A DNA stretch of 64,000 bases from Glebionis coronaria (Eukaryota > Streptophyta > Magnoliopsida > Asterales > Asteraceae), in contig CM046876.1 of assembly GCA_025667525.1 (NCBI GenBank), forward strand, positions 77,471,235-77,535,234. Direction: 5' to 3'. Positions within the stretch are counted from its first letter, which is position 1, and each line of letters starts with the position of its first letter. Positions 1 to 12,281 of this stretch are shown piece after piece. The notes under the pieces are model-generated. The model was not told the origin of the DNA, did no database searches, and saw nothing but the letters and a program-made list of their open reading frames with translations. Position numbers and translations under genes: made by a program.

Positions 1-405
1 TATTGGGCCTTGAAGTGGGCCAATTTTGACATCAACAAAGCCGGTGATCTTCGGAAGATTCAACTCAACGAGCTAAATGAACTGAGGAATGAAGCTTATG
101 AGAATTCTTTGATCTACAAGGAGAAAACCAAGATCATCCATGATGCAAGGATTAAGAACCGAGAGTTCCACGTTGGTGATCAAGTTTTACTCTTTAACTC
201 TCGGTTGAAGATCTTCTCGGGCAAGCTGAAGAGCCGTTGGTCTGGTCCATTCACCTTCGCCAAAGTTTTCCCTTATGGCACCATTGAGCTTTCTCAACCA
301 AATGGGCCTAATTTTAAAGTGAATGGCCAGCGTGTGAAGCTGTACTTTGGTGAGGACATCTCTCATGAGATGATTCCATCCTTCACCACGTTTCCCTTGA
401 ATTAG
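1..405 (+). pseudogene. Integrase C-terminal end of element D (partial, cut by window start)
   Basis: The frame is open from base 1 (Y-W-A-L-K-W-A-N-F) to a TAG at 403-405. It matches the last about 130 residues of the integrase encoded by elements B (to 33195) and F (to 53896). This is the part after the DDE catalytic core, with the stretches [24 protein letters not shown] and [11 protein letters not shown]. In Athila-type Ty3/gypsy elements this tail ends the gag-pol polyprotein, and there is no chromodomain. No stop or frameshift is visible in this part, but the rest of the polyprotein lies outside the window, so its integrity is unknown. The family call rests on similarity to the other copies here. 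Confidence 0.85.
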
Positions 406-3004
406 TTCTGGGTCGAGTCAGGCTCGTGACTCGGTTATAAAAAACAAGCGCTTTTCGGGAGGCAACCCGTTGATCTATCCTTTACCGTTTTCATAAAAAG
501 TGTAGGGGGAGCCCCGTATGTGTGTGTTGTCTTGTTTCTTTTGATGTGAAGGGATTAAAAGATTCAAAGATCAATTCTCGATGAATTTTGTCGAACCGTG
601 ATCCCGTGTACCCGTCTTCCCGGTTCTATCCTAAACTGTCGTGATTCAATATTTCATATCTTATATGTTCACATTGAAATCACTATAGTTGTTCGTCCCT
701 TAGCAAGATTTAAACAAAGTGCACAATGTCCTAAGTGTAGGGGAGTTTACTCCCACATGCTTAAACATTAAGGACAATGTTTATCTCAAGTATAGGGGGA
801 CTTCTATCGAAGTAAGTGGGCTTTTCCATGAATTTGTCCTCATTTTAACCGGAAAATCAAAATTTTCGACATTTTTCAAAAATTTTAATCTATTTTGGCC
901 TAGTTGTATATTAGTATTTTCCTTTTTTATCGTTATTTACTTTCTTTGCTAGAATAAATTTTTTAATAAAGTGGTTTAAAATTTTTCAACGATGTGAATT
1001 TTTTGACTCAACCCGAGTTTACTTATCTAAGTTTACTCTAGCTAGTAAGCTTAACGTGTTTAAGTCAAGTTTTGCTAGGGTTTTATATAGGGAACTTTAA
1101 AACGCGAAAGTCTTAACTCTCACGGGTTAAGAACCAGAACTTCTCGCAAGTTCCTATAATTGATCCTAGAAAGTCGTTTATCAAAGGAACTTTAAAATGC
1201 GAATTCTGAACTTGAAAAAGTCTAAGAAGTTGCAATATCCTATAGATGACTTGAAAACCTAAAACTTTGATTTAATAGGCTAAGCATCCAAGAGTCTCAT
1301 TCCTTGAGATTTTAAATTGTAGAGAACGAGAAATGATAGAGTCAATTATAAGTTTGGTATTCTTTCATGAATTTATGTGAGTTGATTATAAGTTTTTTCT
1401 CCCATCGCTTGGTAATAAATATATTTGCAATAAATAAGGTCGTACGATTTGAAAAGTTACTTAACTTCTATCCCAAGATCGTTTAAAAGTTGCTCGGTAT
1501 TAATTAGAGTTCATAGCTAGGGGTGCACACGAGCCGAGCTGAGCCTGAGCTCAACAGGGCTCGGGCTCGGGCTCGAAACATAAAAGGCGGGCTCGAGCTC
1601 GGCTCGATAGCTCTTCGAGCTTTAACCGTTAAGGCTTGGGCTCGGCTCGATAAGGACTCGAGCTTTGCTCGAGCTTAGCTAGAAAAGCTCGAAATTTTAT
1701 ATATGTAACAAATACGTCAATAATATTTACACACCAACACAAGTTATATGTTTTTATTAAACTATGATAACGACTATCAATAAATTATTCAATATTTTAT
1801 AGAGTTATCCTTTATAATAAGGTTAATATTCAAATCAACGTTAATTTACTTATATAAAAATATTTTTTTATTAAGGCTCAAAAAGCTCGATAAGAGCTCG
1901 AGCCGTGCTATCAAAAGCTCGAGCTCGGCTCATTATATGTTTCGAGCCCTATTATTAGGCTTGAGCTCGGGCTTGAGCTCGATAAAAGCTCGGCTCAATC
2001 GAGTCGAGCTTGAGCTCGAGCTCAAATAGCTTGATAAAAGCTCGGCTTGTTTGCACCCCTATTCATAGCCAAGGCATAACTTATTGAAGCGGGATGCGAA
2101 GATTGGCGAGTCTAAAAAGATCCTAACAAGACATGAGGGCTACATTTTGTTGCTAAAGATCCAAAAGTGATGTGAAGAATCATTTATCAAACATCCATAT
2201 GAAGGATCGAGACACGCGACAAAAAGTAAATACTCCCATAAAGATCATGGAGATATATATCCGAAAAGACCCTAGCAAGGTATGAGGATAAATAGATTCA
2301 AGTCCTAAAAGGAGGAGGATCGTTGTATATCAAAATCCCAAATAACGATTGGAGAAAAAGGAAGAAGTCGTGGTCCAAATATGAAGAATCTCTCAAAAAG
2401 TTCAAGTGAAGAAATTCCTATTATGAAGAGAAGACCATTATTTCATGAACGTCTCAAGATTTGAAGTATAAAGTCAATGCCAAATATCGATCCGAGAAAG
2501 GTCTCAAATCGTGAAGCTAGTTATGCCAAGATATGAATTTTAAGAGGTCCCGAGAAGCAGTTTTAAAAAATTTTGTCCTTTAGCTAACTATTGATTAAAT
2601 CGACCCACTTTATTTTCGGCCTAAATAAACTATCGAAATAAGTCAAACAATGCATCCTCGTGATCATTCAAGACAATCTTAAAATATAAGAGATACACCT
2701 AGGAATAAGGGAGTCTAAGTAAATAATTGGGTCACATGAGTTCGTGTTAGTTTGTTAACTTATAATAACAATGATCTCGTTTTAAGCTTGGTATGGGAAC
2801 GTGAAACTTGAGAATGATAAACATTCATGACGGCCAAAACCGCAATGTAAGTCTTTGATTTCTTTACTTATTTTGTACATATTTCTATCTTTTTATTTTC
2901 CTTAAAGTTTAGTATTTAATAAAGGCCAAGGTGGGTTAGTTATGATGAAAAGATGTATTCTATGCTTTGAAATTAATGCATTGCATGAGGGCATTGCAAT
3001 GGTC
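406..3004 (+). other. 3' untranslated region of element D
   Basis: Non-coding stretch between the pol stop and the 3' LTR; the short open frames in it have no protein-like character. It aligns with the equivalent regions of F (53897-55821) and B (33196-35142). It contains three copies of an AAGTGTAGGGG-like motif (499-509, 733-743, 788-798) before the true polypurine tract, and an AAACATT/AATGTTT inverted repeat at 763-782. A MITE occupies 1518-2061. There is no envelope-like reading frame, which some Athila elements carry here. Confidence 0.75.
1518..2061. mobile_element. Non-autonomous hAT-type MITE
   Basis: A 544-bp insertion bounded by terminal inverted repeats: the left end starts TAGGGGTGCACACGAGCC and the right end reads, inverted, TAGGGGTGCAAACAAGCC. 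It is flanked by a perfect 8-bp direct repeat TTCATAGC at 1510-1517 and 2062-2069, the target-duplication length of the hAT superfamily. The subterminal regions are full of GAGCTCG/CGAGCTC repeats that could fold into a long hairpin, while the centre is AT-rich. It has no coding capacity. Element F carries the empty site near 54813-54840, where the flanks are continuous. It probably moved with a transposase supplied from elsewhere. Confidence 0.93.
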
Positions 3005-3018
3005 AAGTGTAGGGGATT
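3005..3018 (+). promoter_or_regulatory. Polypurine tract of element D
   Basis: AAGTGTAGGGGATT lies directly before the 3' LTR. The same 14-mer, or a one-base variant, precedes the LTR in B (35143), F (55822) and, inverted, A (20738-20751). It is the expected plus-strand DNA primer site of reverse transcription. Confidence 0.85.
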
Positions 3019-3481
3019 TAATAAGTGTGAAAACACTTATCCTTTTACCACTTATTTCCAATAATAACAAGACCAAAACGTGTATTTTATGTCGTAAAAG
3101 TCGAAATTATGTGTGGTTTGTGTTTTTATTGTGTTTCAGGATAAAAATATGAAACGGGAAGAAAACATGGGTTATCACGCGCTTTTATCGAAGAAAACGA
3201 GAAAAGAGGAAGTCAAAAGATCAAGAGTGTAAAAAGAACGGAAGTCCAAGGCCTATTCTGAAGATTTATCGAAGAAAAAGTCTAAAGACGGAAGTTTAAT
3301 GAAGTTGAAGAACTCAAGTTTAATAGAAGAATAAAATTATAAGACAAGTTAAATCCCGAGACGACGTCGAGAAAGACAAAGAATTTAAATCGAGTCGAGA
3401 CGTGAAGAAAGAAAAAGGAAGCAACACATGCACTCCCCACCTCCTATATATACCCTCCTAATAACACATTAGGAGGGTGTT
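3019..3481 (+). mobile_element. 3' LTR of element D, first part
   Basis: Starts TAATAAGTGTGAAAACAC right after the polypurine tract. Its first bases form an inverted repeat (ATAAGTGT 3021-3028, ACACTTAT 3033-3040). The segment is U3 and ends in the promoter region, where element E has inserted; the LTR resumes at 15731. With the second part the LTR is about 1.76 kb, close to the 1.67-1.69 kb of F. The terminal bases are TA rather than the usual TG. Confidence 0.85.
3445..3477 (+). promoter_or_regulatory. TATA box and adjacent perfect hairpin in element D LTR
   Basis: TATATATA at 3445-3452 is at the position equivalent to the TATA boxes of LTRs B and F. It is followed at once by CCCTCCTAAT (3453-3462) and, after five bases, its exact complement ATTAGGAGGG (3468-3477). 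The hairpin would lie near the transcription start. Element E inserted at its right edge. Confidence 0.65.
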
Positions 3482-6400
3482 TGTGACAATCCGTCAATTT
3501 ATGGTCGATATTTTATTCTCAATATTTGTTTGAAAACATTATTTTAATGTTACAATATGAACTCACTTATTTTTGGGAAGAAATTTGGATTTACGTCTTG
3601 AAGTAGCGTCGACTACGTTTAAACCGGAGGATTCGACGTTACGTGCTTACGTTTACATACACCGTCTTTGGTGACAGTCCGACATTTCAGAAAATAAATT
3701 TATCCATGAATATTGTTTTGGAGTTTTAAATTTGTGTTGGTTTATAAACTCACAAATTTACGAGAAGAGATTAGGACTTACGATTTTATTTTAACGTCCT
3801 TTACGACTAAACCGGAAACCTTAGGATTACGTATTTACGTTTTCGAACTCCGTTTTTGATGAGACAATTTTTATTGGATTCGTTTTGTGACGGTGATTCA
3901 TAATTTATAAAAACGTTTTTCGTAAAACGACCCGAGGGCACGCAAATCAAGGAAACTAGAATCGAGGGATACCCGTAAATTAGTGGGATGAGACAAGATA
4001 AACCTTACCCCACCCCACTCAAATTGGACGGCAAGAACTAAGCCACACATCTATTATGTGTCAAGTTGTAAGCAACTATCAACACATGTCCAAGTAGCTT
4101 CAAAGTTAAGCTAACACTAGTCAAAACTACTTCCACACAAACCATTGTCTTCATTTTCTACATGCAAAAACCACCAATTTCCTCTCTACTCTTTCTTGGT
4201 GCCGTCCCATATCTCAACCAAATTACCCCATTCATACAAATTTTAACCATGAACATATGTTATAATCAACATATGTTAATCTCCATTCAAAAAGAGGAAG
4301 ATTGATGCAAGTTTTAACATCCATGGAGGAGTTTTCATGGTGTCATGGGGCTGATTTTCCACAAGGAGTTGATGAAGATTGGAGTTCTTGAAGATGGTCT
4401 TGGCTATGCACAAGTTTCTCCATCAAATTCCATGTTTTGATCACAACCAACATCAACTTGGTGGTATAAAGATTGTCCTCCTCATCTTCTTGATTATTTT
4501 GATTATGTAAACATGTATTTTATTTCCTATTGTATATATTTATGATGATTATATGATGATAAAAATGTTATGTGGGGATTTGTTGTTGATAATCATGGAT
4601 AAAAAGGTGAAAAACCATATGAAACAAGGTTAAAATCTTGATTAATTTACATGGCTGTATAAAACAGGAAAGAAACATGTTATGAACTGATGAAATAATG
4701 AAGTAGGATCCATTTACAGTAAGATAAATGTATTGTACACATATGAGAGTTGGCCATGCAATGGAATCAAAATAATGAGTGAGATATGATCAAAACAAGT
4801 TTAGGCTATAAATCTGAAGTTACTGTTTTGGACGATTTTTAGAAAATATTTAGAAGATTATTCAACAGTAGCTATAGGAGAGTTAATTGTAGCACATATC
4901 ATGTAGTTTATGTGATAAATATTTGAGCTTCTATCTCCATATAGAACTCAAGATATGGCAGTTTTGGTGAAGATGAAGTTAAAAATCAGATTTTTGGAAA
5001 TTAAAGAATAATACTATTATATAAGCACTCACATTTTAATATATAAAATGTAAAATAAAAACCCACTAACTTATAAAACTTATTTATATAAATATATAAA
5101 AGGTGTAATAAGTGTATAAATGATAAAAATGGAAACTTGTTAAGTTTTATAAGTTATAAAACTATAAACATGATTTTTACGACTTTTTCGGCTATTGCCG
5201 TAAAATTAACGTTTTTGTTAAATAAAACTTAGATGGTTGGACCCGTCTAATGAAAACTTTATAAAACTTATATACTGATATATAGACATGTACAACAAGT
5301 AAAAACCAAAAAAAACCCGAACTATAGGACAAACGGGCATTAACGAGCTAAATAAACACATTGGGCTAATAATTGGACTAAATAAGTTAAACACTCCTAA
5401 AAAGAACTTATTGGGCTTAACCCATTTGGGCCCAACTTGAAAGTGTATGTACTGATAATATAAGTACAAAAATGATTAATACAAGTTAAATAACTTATAA
5501 TAAGCTTATTGGGCTTAAGGCACGTAAACGGGTAAAACTAGTAAACTAATATAAAAGTTATCGACATATAACACTAAAAGGAGTAAACGAGAATATGTAA
5601 ACCCACTTGATCATCATATATATATAATCATCATATGTATACATAGATGTTATTTTTATAAAGTCATTGGACGAACGTCTAAGACCGAGTATTATTTGTC
5701 TAGATTTCCGTGATTGAAGCACGTACCGTACGTCCGAACTGCCGATAACCCGCCTTCCCACATCAACGTGAGTTCATAGCCTCGCACTCCTTTAAATGTT
5801 TTTATAAATGTTTTATAAACCCGCGAGGGAGATAACATGTTAGTTTTTATAAAAGTTTGGACACCATTTGTCCCGATTGTTTGTTTATTGATTTTGGACC
5901 CGAATGATTGAATGACCCGATTGTATGACCCGATAAATGATTATTGGACCCGATAGATGAAATCAAATGGATTATTAAAGTTAGGTTATGTCACTAAAAC
6001 TCCCATTAGCATGAATTGTGAACTACCGGGAGTTGGTAGACGCTTATGCATTTAATAGTACTATTTGGGGACGATCACCCCAGTTCGCGCCTTGACGGTT
6101 GATCCCCGTCGTGCCACATTGATTGGTAAGCGAATTTATGTATGAGAAGATTTCCATAGCGTGACCTTTGTGACGACACGCTAATTTAGATGGGCAAATT
6201 GAGTATCGGGTTAGCTACCCGTTGTTTGGTTTAGTAAGGTAACAATGTCATGCGGCTTATAATAATCCAAATTAACGAAATACTGTTGTACGCTCCGAAT
6301 TATGATGTATTGCCTGACTAGCAATACGGGGTCATACTAATGATATTATGTTTGTGTTTTGGTTTTCGTAACCATATTCATATACGGTTTTTATTTAACT

Positions 6401-6924
6401 TTATACAACGTCGTAAGACGTATTGTATGATGTTTTTACGACATTGGCTCGTATAATGATTTTTAAGGCAAATGCCTATATTATGATTTTCGATAAGGAT
6501 TTGTATAAAATGACTTTAGCTATTTTATGGCCTATTAAAATGATTTGTACAAAATGATTTTCGGTAATAATTTTATACCGATATTATATTGATGGTTTAT
6601 TAAACTCTATGAATTCACTCGGCGTTATCGCTGACCTTTTCTTTTAACATGTTTTATCTCAGGTACTTGAAGGTAATTCTCGGGAAGACCACAAGAATTC
6701 ATGGCCCGCACTTAAACAATAATTTCCATTCAAACTCTTTGTAAAACTTTGTATGAAATGTAATGACTTGGGACCTATGTAATTTTGATATTTATGAATG
6801 GAAAATGCTTTATTATTAAAACGACGCGACTTTTAAGCGTTGTCTATGATGTGAGTAATGTGCTATCCCGTAACACCAACTAGTCTTCCGCTGTACTGAG
6901 TTGTATAAATTTGGGGGTGTTACA
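3482..6924 (+). repeat. 5' LTR of element E
   Basis: 3443 bp, repeated with less than 1 percent difference at 12282-15725. It begins TGTGACAATCCGTC and ends GGGTGTTACA. Short open frames on its minus strand (5218-5469 and 5558-5761) recur in the other LTR simply because the LTR is duplicated, and are not genes. Confidence 0.95.
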
Positions 6925-6927
6925 GTT

Positions 6928-6939
6928 TGGTACCAGAGC
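6928..6939 (+). promoter_or_regulatory. Primer-binding site of element E
   Basis: TGGTACCAGAGC begins four bases after the LTR end. It differs at one base from the TGGTATCAGAGC complement of initiator tRNA-Met, the usual minus-strand primer of Tekay/Del and many other plant Ty3/gypsy elements. Confidence 0.8.
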
Positions 6940-9594
6940 TCTCGTTATAGAGAACGAAAGATTTTTAAAACCAAGGTTTTGAATAAAACATTTCAAAATC
7001 TTTTAACTATAAACATTTTTCTCAAAATGTCCAAAAATCTTTTGACTATAACGGTGCCGAAGAGTTCTCGAGTTACCGACAAGGCCAGACTGAGAAGTGT
7101 TATTTTAATATATATATAACTTGGATTATATATATATGATGTAATTTTATTACATGATTGTTTGATGATTATCTTGATATTTATACGAGGTATTTATACG
7201 ACGTAGATTGTCACAAGGAACCCTAAATCCCCTAGTAAATTAATCGAAGCTATTCTCGTAGGAATTCTAGCTATCCTAGATCTAAACCAAGTTGTGGATA
7301 TTTATGATCCCAACAAATGGTTGATATTCGTAGAAATGTTGATATTAGTTGATTACGATATTAAAGAAGAATTGGCGAGATTAAATCTGATACCGATGTC
7401 ATGACGATCTTTCCTTATAGAGTGGAGTTTGACAAAACGTTACCACCTGGAAAGGTGTCATCTGATTCGTTGTCATCCAATTCTTAAATTGGAATCGAAA
7501 GGGTGAATGTTGCACTTGAGGATGTCATTGGAACCATTACCCAAAAGCCTCATGCCACTAATACCTTTCCGAGAAATCTGATTGAATGTGTGAGTCATCT
7601 CATGCTAGTGACTCATTTGATAATTGTTGTTGTAAGAAATATAGGATTGGAAATTAAGTGTTGATTCATATTGAGATTGTATTGCCTTTACAAGGCCGAA
7701 GAATAAGATTGAAAGTATTGGAATATGAGGTGGGATATTGAATTGAGTATAAAATTGGTTGAAACTTGAATAAAGTAAAATTTAACCCATATGGAATATG
7801 AGATTATAAATAGAAGTCGTTAAGTTTTGTGATTGAATTATAAGGTTTTAAATGATTGTAGGTTCGTGTTAAGGGTTGTTCCTAGGCCATTGTCCACTAA
7901 TGAGGATGCCCAGGGTCCAATAAATAAATTGAAGAAATCTTCTTCTGAATTGAGACCAATGGATCTTTCGGGACATGTGGAACACCTAATGACTCTTGTA
8001 GATTAGTATTCATTGTGGTATCTTTTAACAATCCCTAACTTAACTGTGACATCAGTTGGTAGGATGAGTTCTGAGAATTGTATGACATAGTGACACGTAA
8101 TGTGTTACGGTACAATTTTTACTTGTTTGTGGTTAATGAAAAAGACTACCTTTGATTGCTAAATTCTACATGTATCGATGTTATCCATCTTTTCTTGCTT
8201 AATCCTAATGTCCGCATTAGTGATGCAACCATTGAACGAGTACTCATCTTGATTTGAGTTACGTTGTGGATTATTCTCTTTGTATTCCTGAGTGCCATCG
8301 AAGTCATGAACCTCATGATTGTTTGGCTAAGCTCATTTCCTATCATAATGAAGCTAGTTCTTGGTGAACAACTTTTCATCACATTTTTACAGATCACACA
8401 TTATTTTTATAAAGTTAAAGCGGTATCCTTTGAGAAAATTTAATTTTCATCACAATAAGGATTATTCAAAGTAAGATTTATAAGTGATTGTTATCGAAAA
8501 TGAGGTTGATTATAAAGTATCTTGGAAAACTTAATTATTTTCATAACAAAGAAAATCTTTGTAAACTTATTATTGATTCTTATTTAAGAATTAAGCATGT
8601 AAATGTTTTTATTATAAACATGATGATAAAGTTTTGACGAACTGAGTATTGCATCGTTAATCTTGAAATTGTATATAGTTGCGCGCCTACATACAATTTG
8701 GAATGGACTATGCAAGACTGATTAGTAGTCACCATAAAACTAATGAATAAACACTAAATTTTCTTTGAAGATTGTGAAAGATTAAAAATTTTATGAGATC
8801 TGCAAGAAGTGAAAATAGGGACATAATGTTAGGGACACCTACATATGTGCCTGTAGCATCTATTCTTCTGAGTCAAAATTACTCATCTGTGGAAATTGTC
8901 TTATTTGACAATTGACAATTCTTTCTTGTCCAATTCTCCCGTAGTGAGATTCTTAGGAAAAGTATCTGATTATCGAGTGTTGATACCCGATTGGATGTAT
9001 CGACGTTCTTATCACTTCTTATGATTTGATTTCATTTGAATGACCTGGGTAACGATCCGAGGAGCTTTCGAATGCGTACTCAAATTATGAAAACATGGGA
9101 TATATTCATGTTCGTTAAATGTTTTCGTCTGTATCTGATTTGAAACTCTATCGCGTAGATTATGCGTTGACCTTACTCTTTAGATGGTAGTTGTGTCTCC
9201 ATATATCCTTGAATTTGTGAAGGATTATGAGTTATTAATAGTCTTTTGAGAAGTTCACATCTTATCGACATCAATGAAATTGAAAAGTTGATAATGCCCG
9301 TAGAATGGATTGATTGATTATGACATGACGACATTGTCTTAATTGATGGGAACTTGAGTAGAATTCCCCTAAATGATAAGATGCTGATTATCAAAAGTAA
9401 TCTAAATAATTCTTGATGGATGACCATATCCTGCATTTAGACTTAAAAAGTATACCATGAATGGTTGTGAACTAGTTATAGATATTGTAATCTAGAAGAA
9501 CCTAATGTGAATATATTTAAAGATGTTTCCGTTATCTGAAACTTTAGGAGATATTTGTTGGTAAATTACCTAGACTTTTGCCATTAAGGCAAGT

Positions 9595-10060
9595 AGAAAT
9601 TGGTATTGATTATATTTCCGGTGCTGCACCCGTGACATGTGCACTGTACGTCAGCACCATCTGAATTTAAGGAATTACCATACAACTGAGAAAGTTGTCG
9701 GAGAAAGATTTTATTATACCAAGCCTGTCATCCTGAAAAGCTATGGTGTTATCATTCCTTATATTTATAGATTACTGTGGACTGAGTAAATTGACAATCA
9801 AAAACGATATCCATAACTCGAAATGGAAGATTTGTTCGATCATTTACAAGGTTCTAGCAATTTGATCTTCAGCATGGTTATTATCAATTTCGCATCTGCG
9901 AAGAAGACTATCTATTCCAATCATTACATCCAGAACTTGTGATGAACATTATGAGTTTCACGTGATGTCGTTTGGATTGACCGATGCACATGTAGTATTC
10001 ATAATTATGATGAATCACGTGTGTAGGCTGTAATTTGATAAATTCATGCTCGTGGTCATT
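9595..10060 (+). pseudogene. Reverse transcriptase relic of element E
   Basis: The + strand translation shows GIDYISGAAPV at 9601-9633 and, in another stretch, HYEFHVMSFGLTDAHVVF at about 9948-10001. These correspond to the RT regions that in intact chromoviruses read approximately IELxPGTAPIS and YEFxVMPFGLTNAPAxF. Stops and frameshifts separate the recognisable pieces. The catalytic YxDD-type box expected shortly downstream is no longer clear. This is the best evidence that E is Ty3/gypsy in + orientation. Confidence 0.75.
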
Positions 10061-11139
10061 AAGGACTATTTGTTTATCAAAATAAGAATGAGTTAATAAT
10101 TATTTATAGATTGCCATGAATTGGCCGAACAATGAAAACTTGTACCTTGAATAATTAACATGTGATGAAAGACTTAATCTTTTACATTATTTGACCGTCT
10201 GAGTAATAGATAATGGAATATATTGACACTTTAATAATTAAGAGCCCTTTTAAGACTTTGGATTTTACCAAAAAGAAATGGAGATATGTTTTGACAAATG
10301 TTTTAACAAAGGATTTTCAAAGGGATTATTCCCTTATACACAAACCATTTAACTAAACTTCTGTTTAGGGGTAAATATTTTTGCATACCTTAGGACAACT
10401 TAAGAAGGATTGAGGAAAACCATTTATATCATGACTTGAAATTAAAACGACGATTTTTGGTTTTTAACTAAGAAAACTTTGACCAAAGTATAAACAAAGA
10501 TTTTTCAAATATTTATGAATCTTATTAATTATTTTCAGTAAATCAACAAAAATCTTGTTAATTAAATTCAAATTTATTTTGAACATTTTTATAATTGGTC
10601 GAACTAAGAAAAATTAAAATTTTTACGTTATGTTTCATAAAGATTAAATATTTATTATTTAATTAGTTTTAATAATTATCGACGCTTTAAAACGTCGGAT
10701 TAAGTAAAACTGATAAAATGATAGTTGAGACGAAATTAAAACTTAGAAAATGTGAAGAAAGAAATTCTGAGTAAATTGAAGACATGATAATTATTTCATC
10801 AGGAAAGATGAATGTAAATACTGACGCATTATGTAGAAAAGATAAAGAACCAGTTAGGACATGTTCCTTAATAATGAAGGTTCAAAATAAATTGTCGAGC
10901 AATATAAAAATAAACGATGTTTGTAAAAAGGATAATATAAATAGTGAAGGGTTTCACGGCTAATGTGAACCAACAGATTTGAGAAGCCAATGGCGTTAAA
11001 TATTTTAAATACCACATGTGATTGTCTAAATTGGAAGATTGTGAGATATAGTTATGTTGGAATTTGTAAGTATAAGTATTCTATTTATGTCATTTCTGAC
11101 TAAAAGTATCTTTGTCTGAGGAAGTTGTACTAATGGCAA

Positions 11140-11420
11140 ATTATGAAGGCAGACATCGCCTCATACATTAGTAAACGTCTAGCTATTGCAAAAGTCATCA
11201 TCTGAATTTGATTCGATTTGGGTCACCGTCGACAGACTGACCAAATCTGCTAATATCATTCCCGTTAATGATAAATGCAAAAGAATTATGTAAACATGGT
11301 GTGCCTGTATCGAACATCTATATCAAGATCCTCGCTTCGCATAGAATTTCTAGAGATTTGCTCATAAATCATTGAGAACGAACCTTGATGAGAGTACTAT
11401 GTACCACCCCAAATCGAAGG
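11140..11420 (+). pseudogene. Integrase core relic of element E
   Basis: Readable pieces on the + strand are KADIASYISKRLA near 11145, DSIWVTVDRLTKSANIIPV near 11211-11267, and a HGVPVS-like piece near 11300. In intact chromovirus integrases these correspond to the zinc-binding end (MKxDIAxYVxxC) and the first part of the DDE core (DSIWVIVDRLTKSAHFIPV). The pieces are interrupted by stops and frameshifts, so no active enzyme could be made from this copy. Confidence 0.8.
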
Positions 11421-12263
11421 GACGAGGTAAAGTAACGATACAGAGTAATATAAGTGTTGTTTTATGTTTAAATGATTGACCTTTGGTAATGAACCGTATA
11501 ATCGTTTTCCTTTGGAGAGATTATCTTTGATAATTATCGTATTAGGATCGAGATCGAATCTTGTTGAGATCTAAATCTTAGAGCATCTGTAAGCAGAAGT
11601 TGAGATGAAGACATCCGACATACACCCATTGTGAGTTGGACATGTCTTTTAGGTTTAAGGTTTCCTATGATGGCGAACCTATCCTTGCAAAATACCCGAC
11701 CCGCGAGATCTGAAATGATTGTTGAAATTAGGATATGATTATTAACTGCCGATAGTGGGCAAGAGGTTATGTGAATGTGAAATGTAGATCTTGAAGTGCC
11801 AAATGGGTAGCGAAGTTATGCCACAATTTTTAACCTTGGAAAAAAATGAATTCATGATCTGACAAATCATGGGATATAAGTCCCCGTTGTTTGGGACCAT
11901 TGAGATGATGTAAAAGTTGGGATTGAAAGGCATATAAGCTGGATCTACCCTAGGACTTCAAAGACTGCGTGAATTATGTTTCGTAAATCGAACTTGATGG
12001 AATATCTATCAAGTGAAAATCTGATTGATCTTAGTAAAGCTTAGATCGGCGAAAAGTTGCATTCATCAAAAACCCGTGAACATCATGGATAGAGAAAGTA
12101 AGTCAACATTTAGCCTGATCTTATTCCCGTAGTTATGTTTGATGAAACTCGCGTATTATAATGAATTACACTTGTGAGAAAAGGACCGAATGTAGAGGAA
12201 ATACCCACATGGCTTTAACTCTATAAGAAGCGAGTAGTAAGATGATCTTTGATGACAAAGATC

Positions 12264-12281
12264 CTGTTTAGGGGTAAATGC
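12264..12281 (+). promoter_or_regulatory. Polypurine tract of element E
   Basis: CTGTTTAGGGGTAAATGC ends directly at the 3' LTR. This is the normal place and form of the plus-strand primer in Tekay/Del-like elements. The first 16 bases recur at 10361-10376. Confidence 0.85.

Larger units (their letters stand above)
6940..12263 (+). pseudogene. Decayed gag-pol interior of element E
   Basis: There is no open frame of 100 residues in 5.3 kb. Order and position fit a chromovirus gag-pol. Gag and protease are expected at about 7000-9500 but I cannot recognise them. Reverse transcriptase relics lie at about 9595-10060 and integrase relics at about 11140-11420. A very weak chromodomain-like stretch lies at about 12040-12230. 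The interior is AT-rich with many in-frame stops. A 16-base copy of the polypurine tract lies at 10361-10376. Decay this deep beside nearly identical LTRs suggests the coding region was already dead when this copy was made. Confidence 0.8.

Noticed and set aside
406..3004. Envelope-like gene between pol and the 3' LTR, as in some Athila elements
   Set aside because: No long frame on either strand in D, B, F or A in this interval.
5218..5761. Open frames of 83 and 67 codons repeated at 14019-14562
   Set aside because: They lie antisense inside the two LTRs of E and are duplicated only because the LTR is. No protein-like conservation beyond DNA identity.
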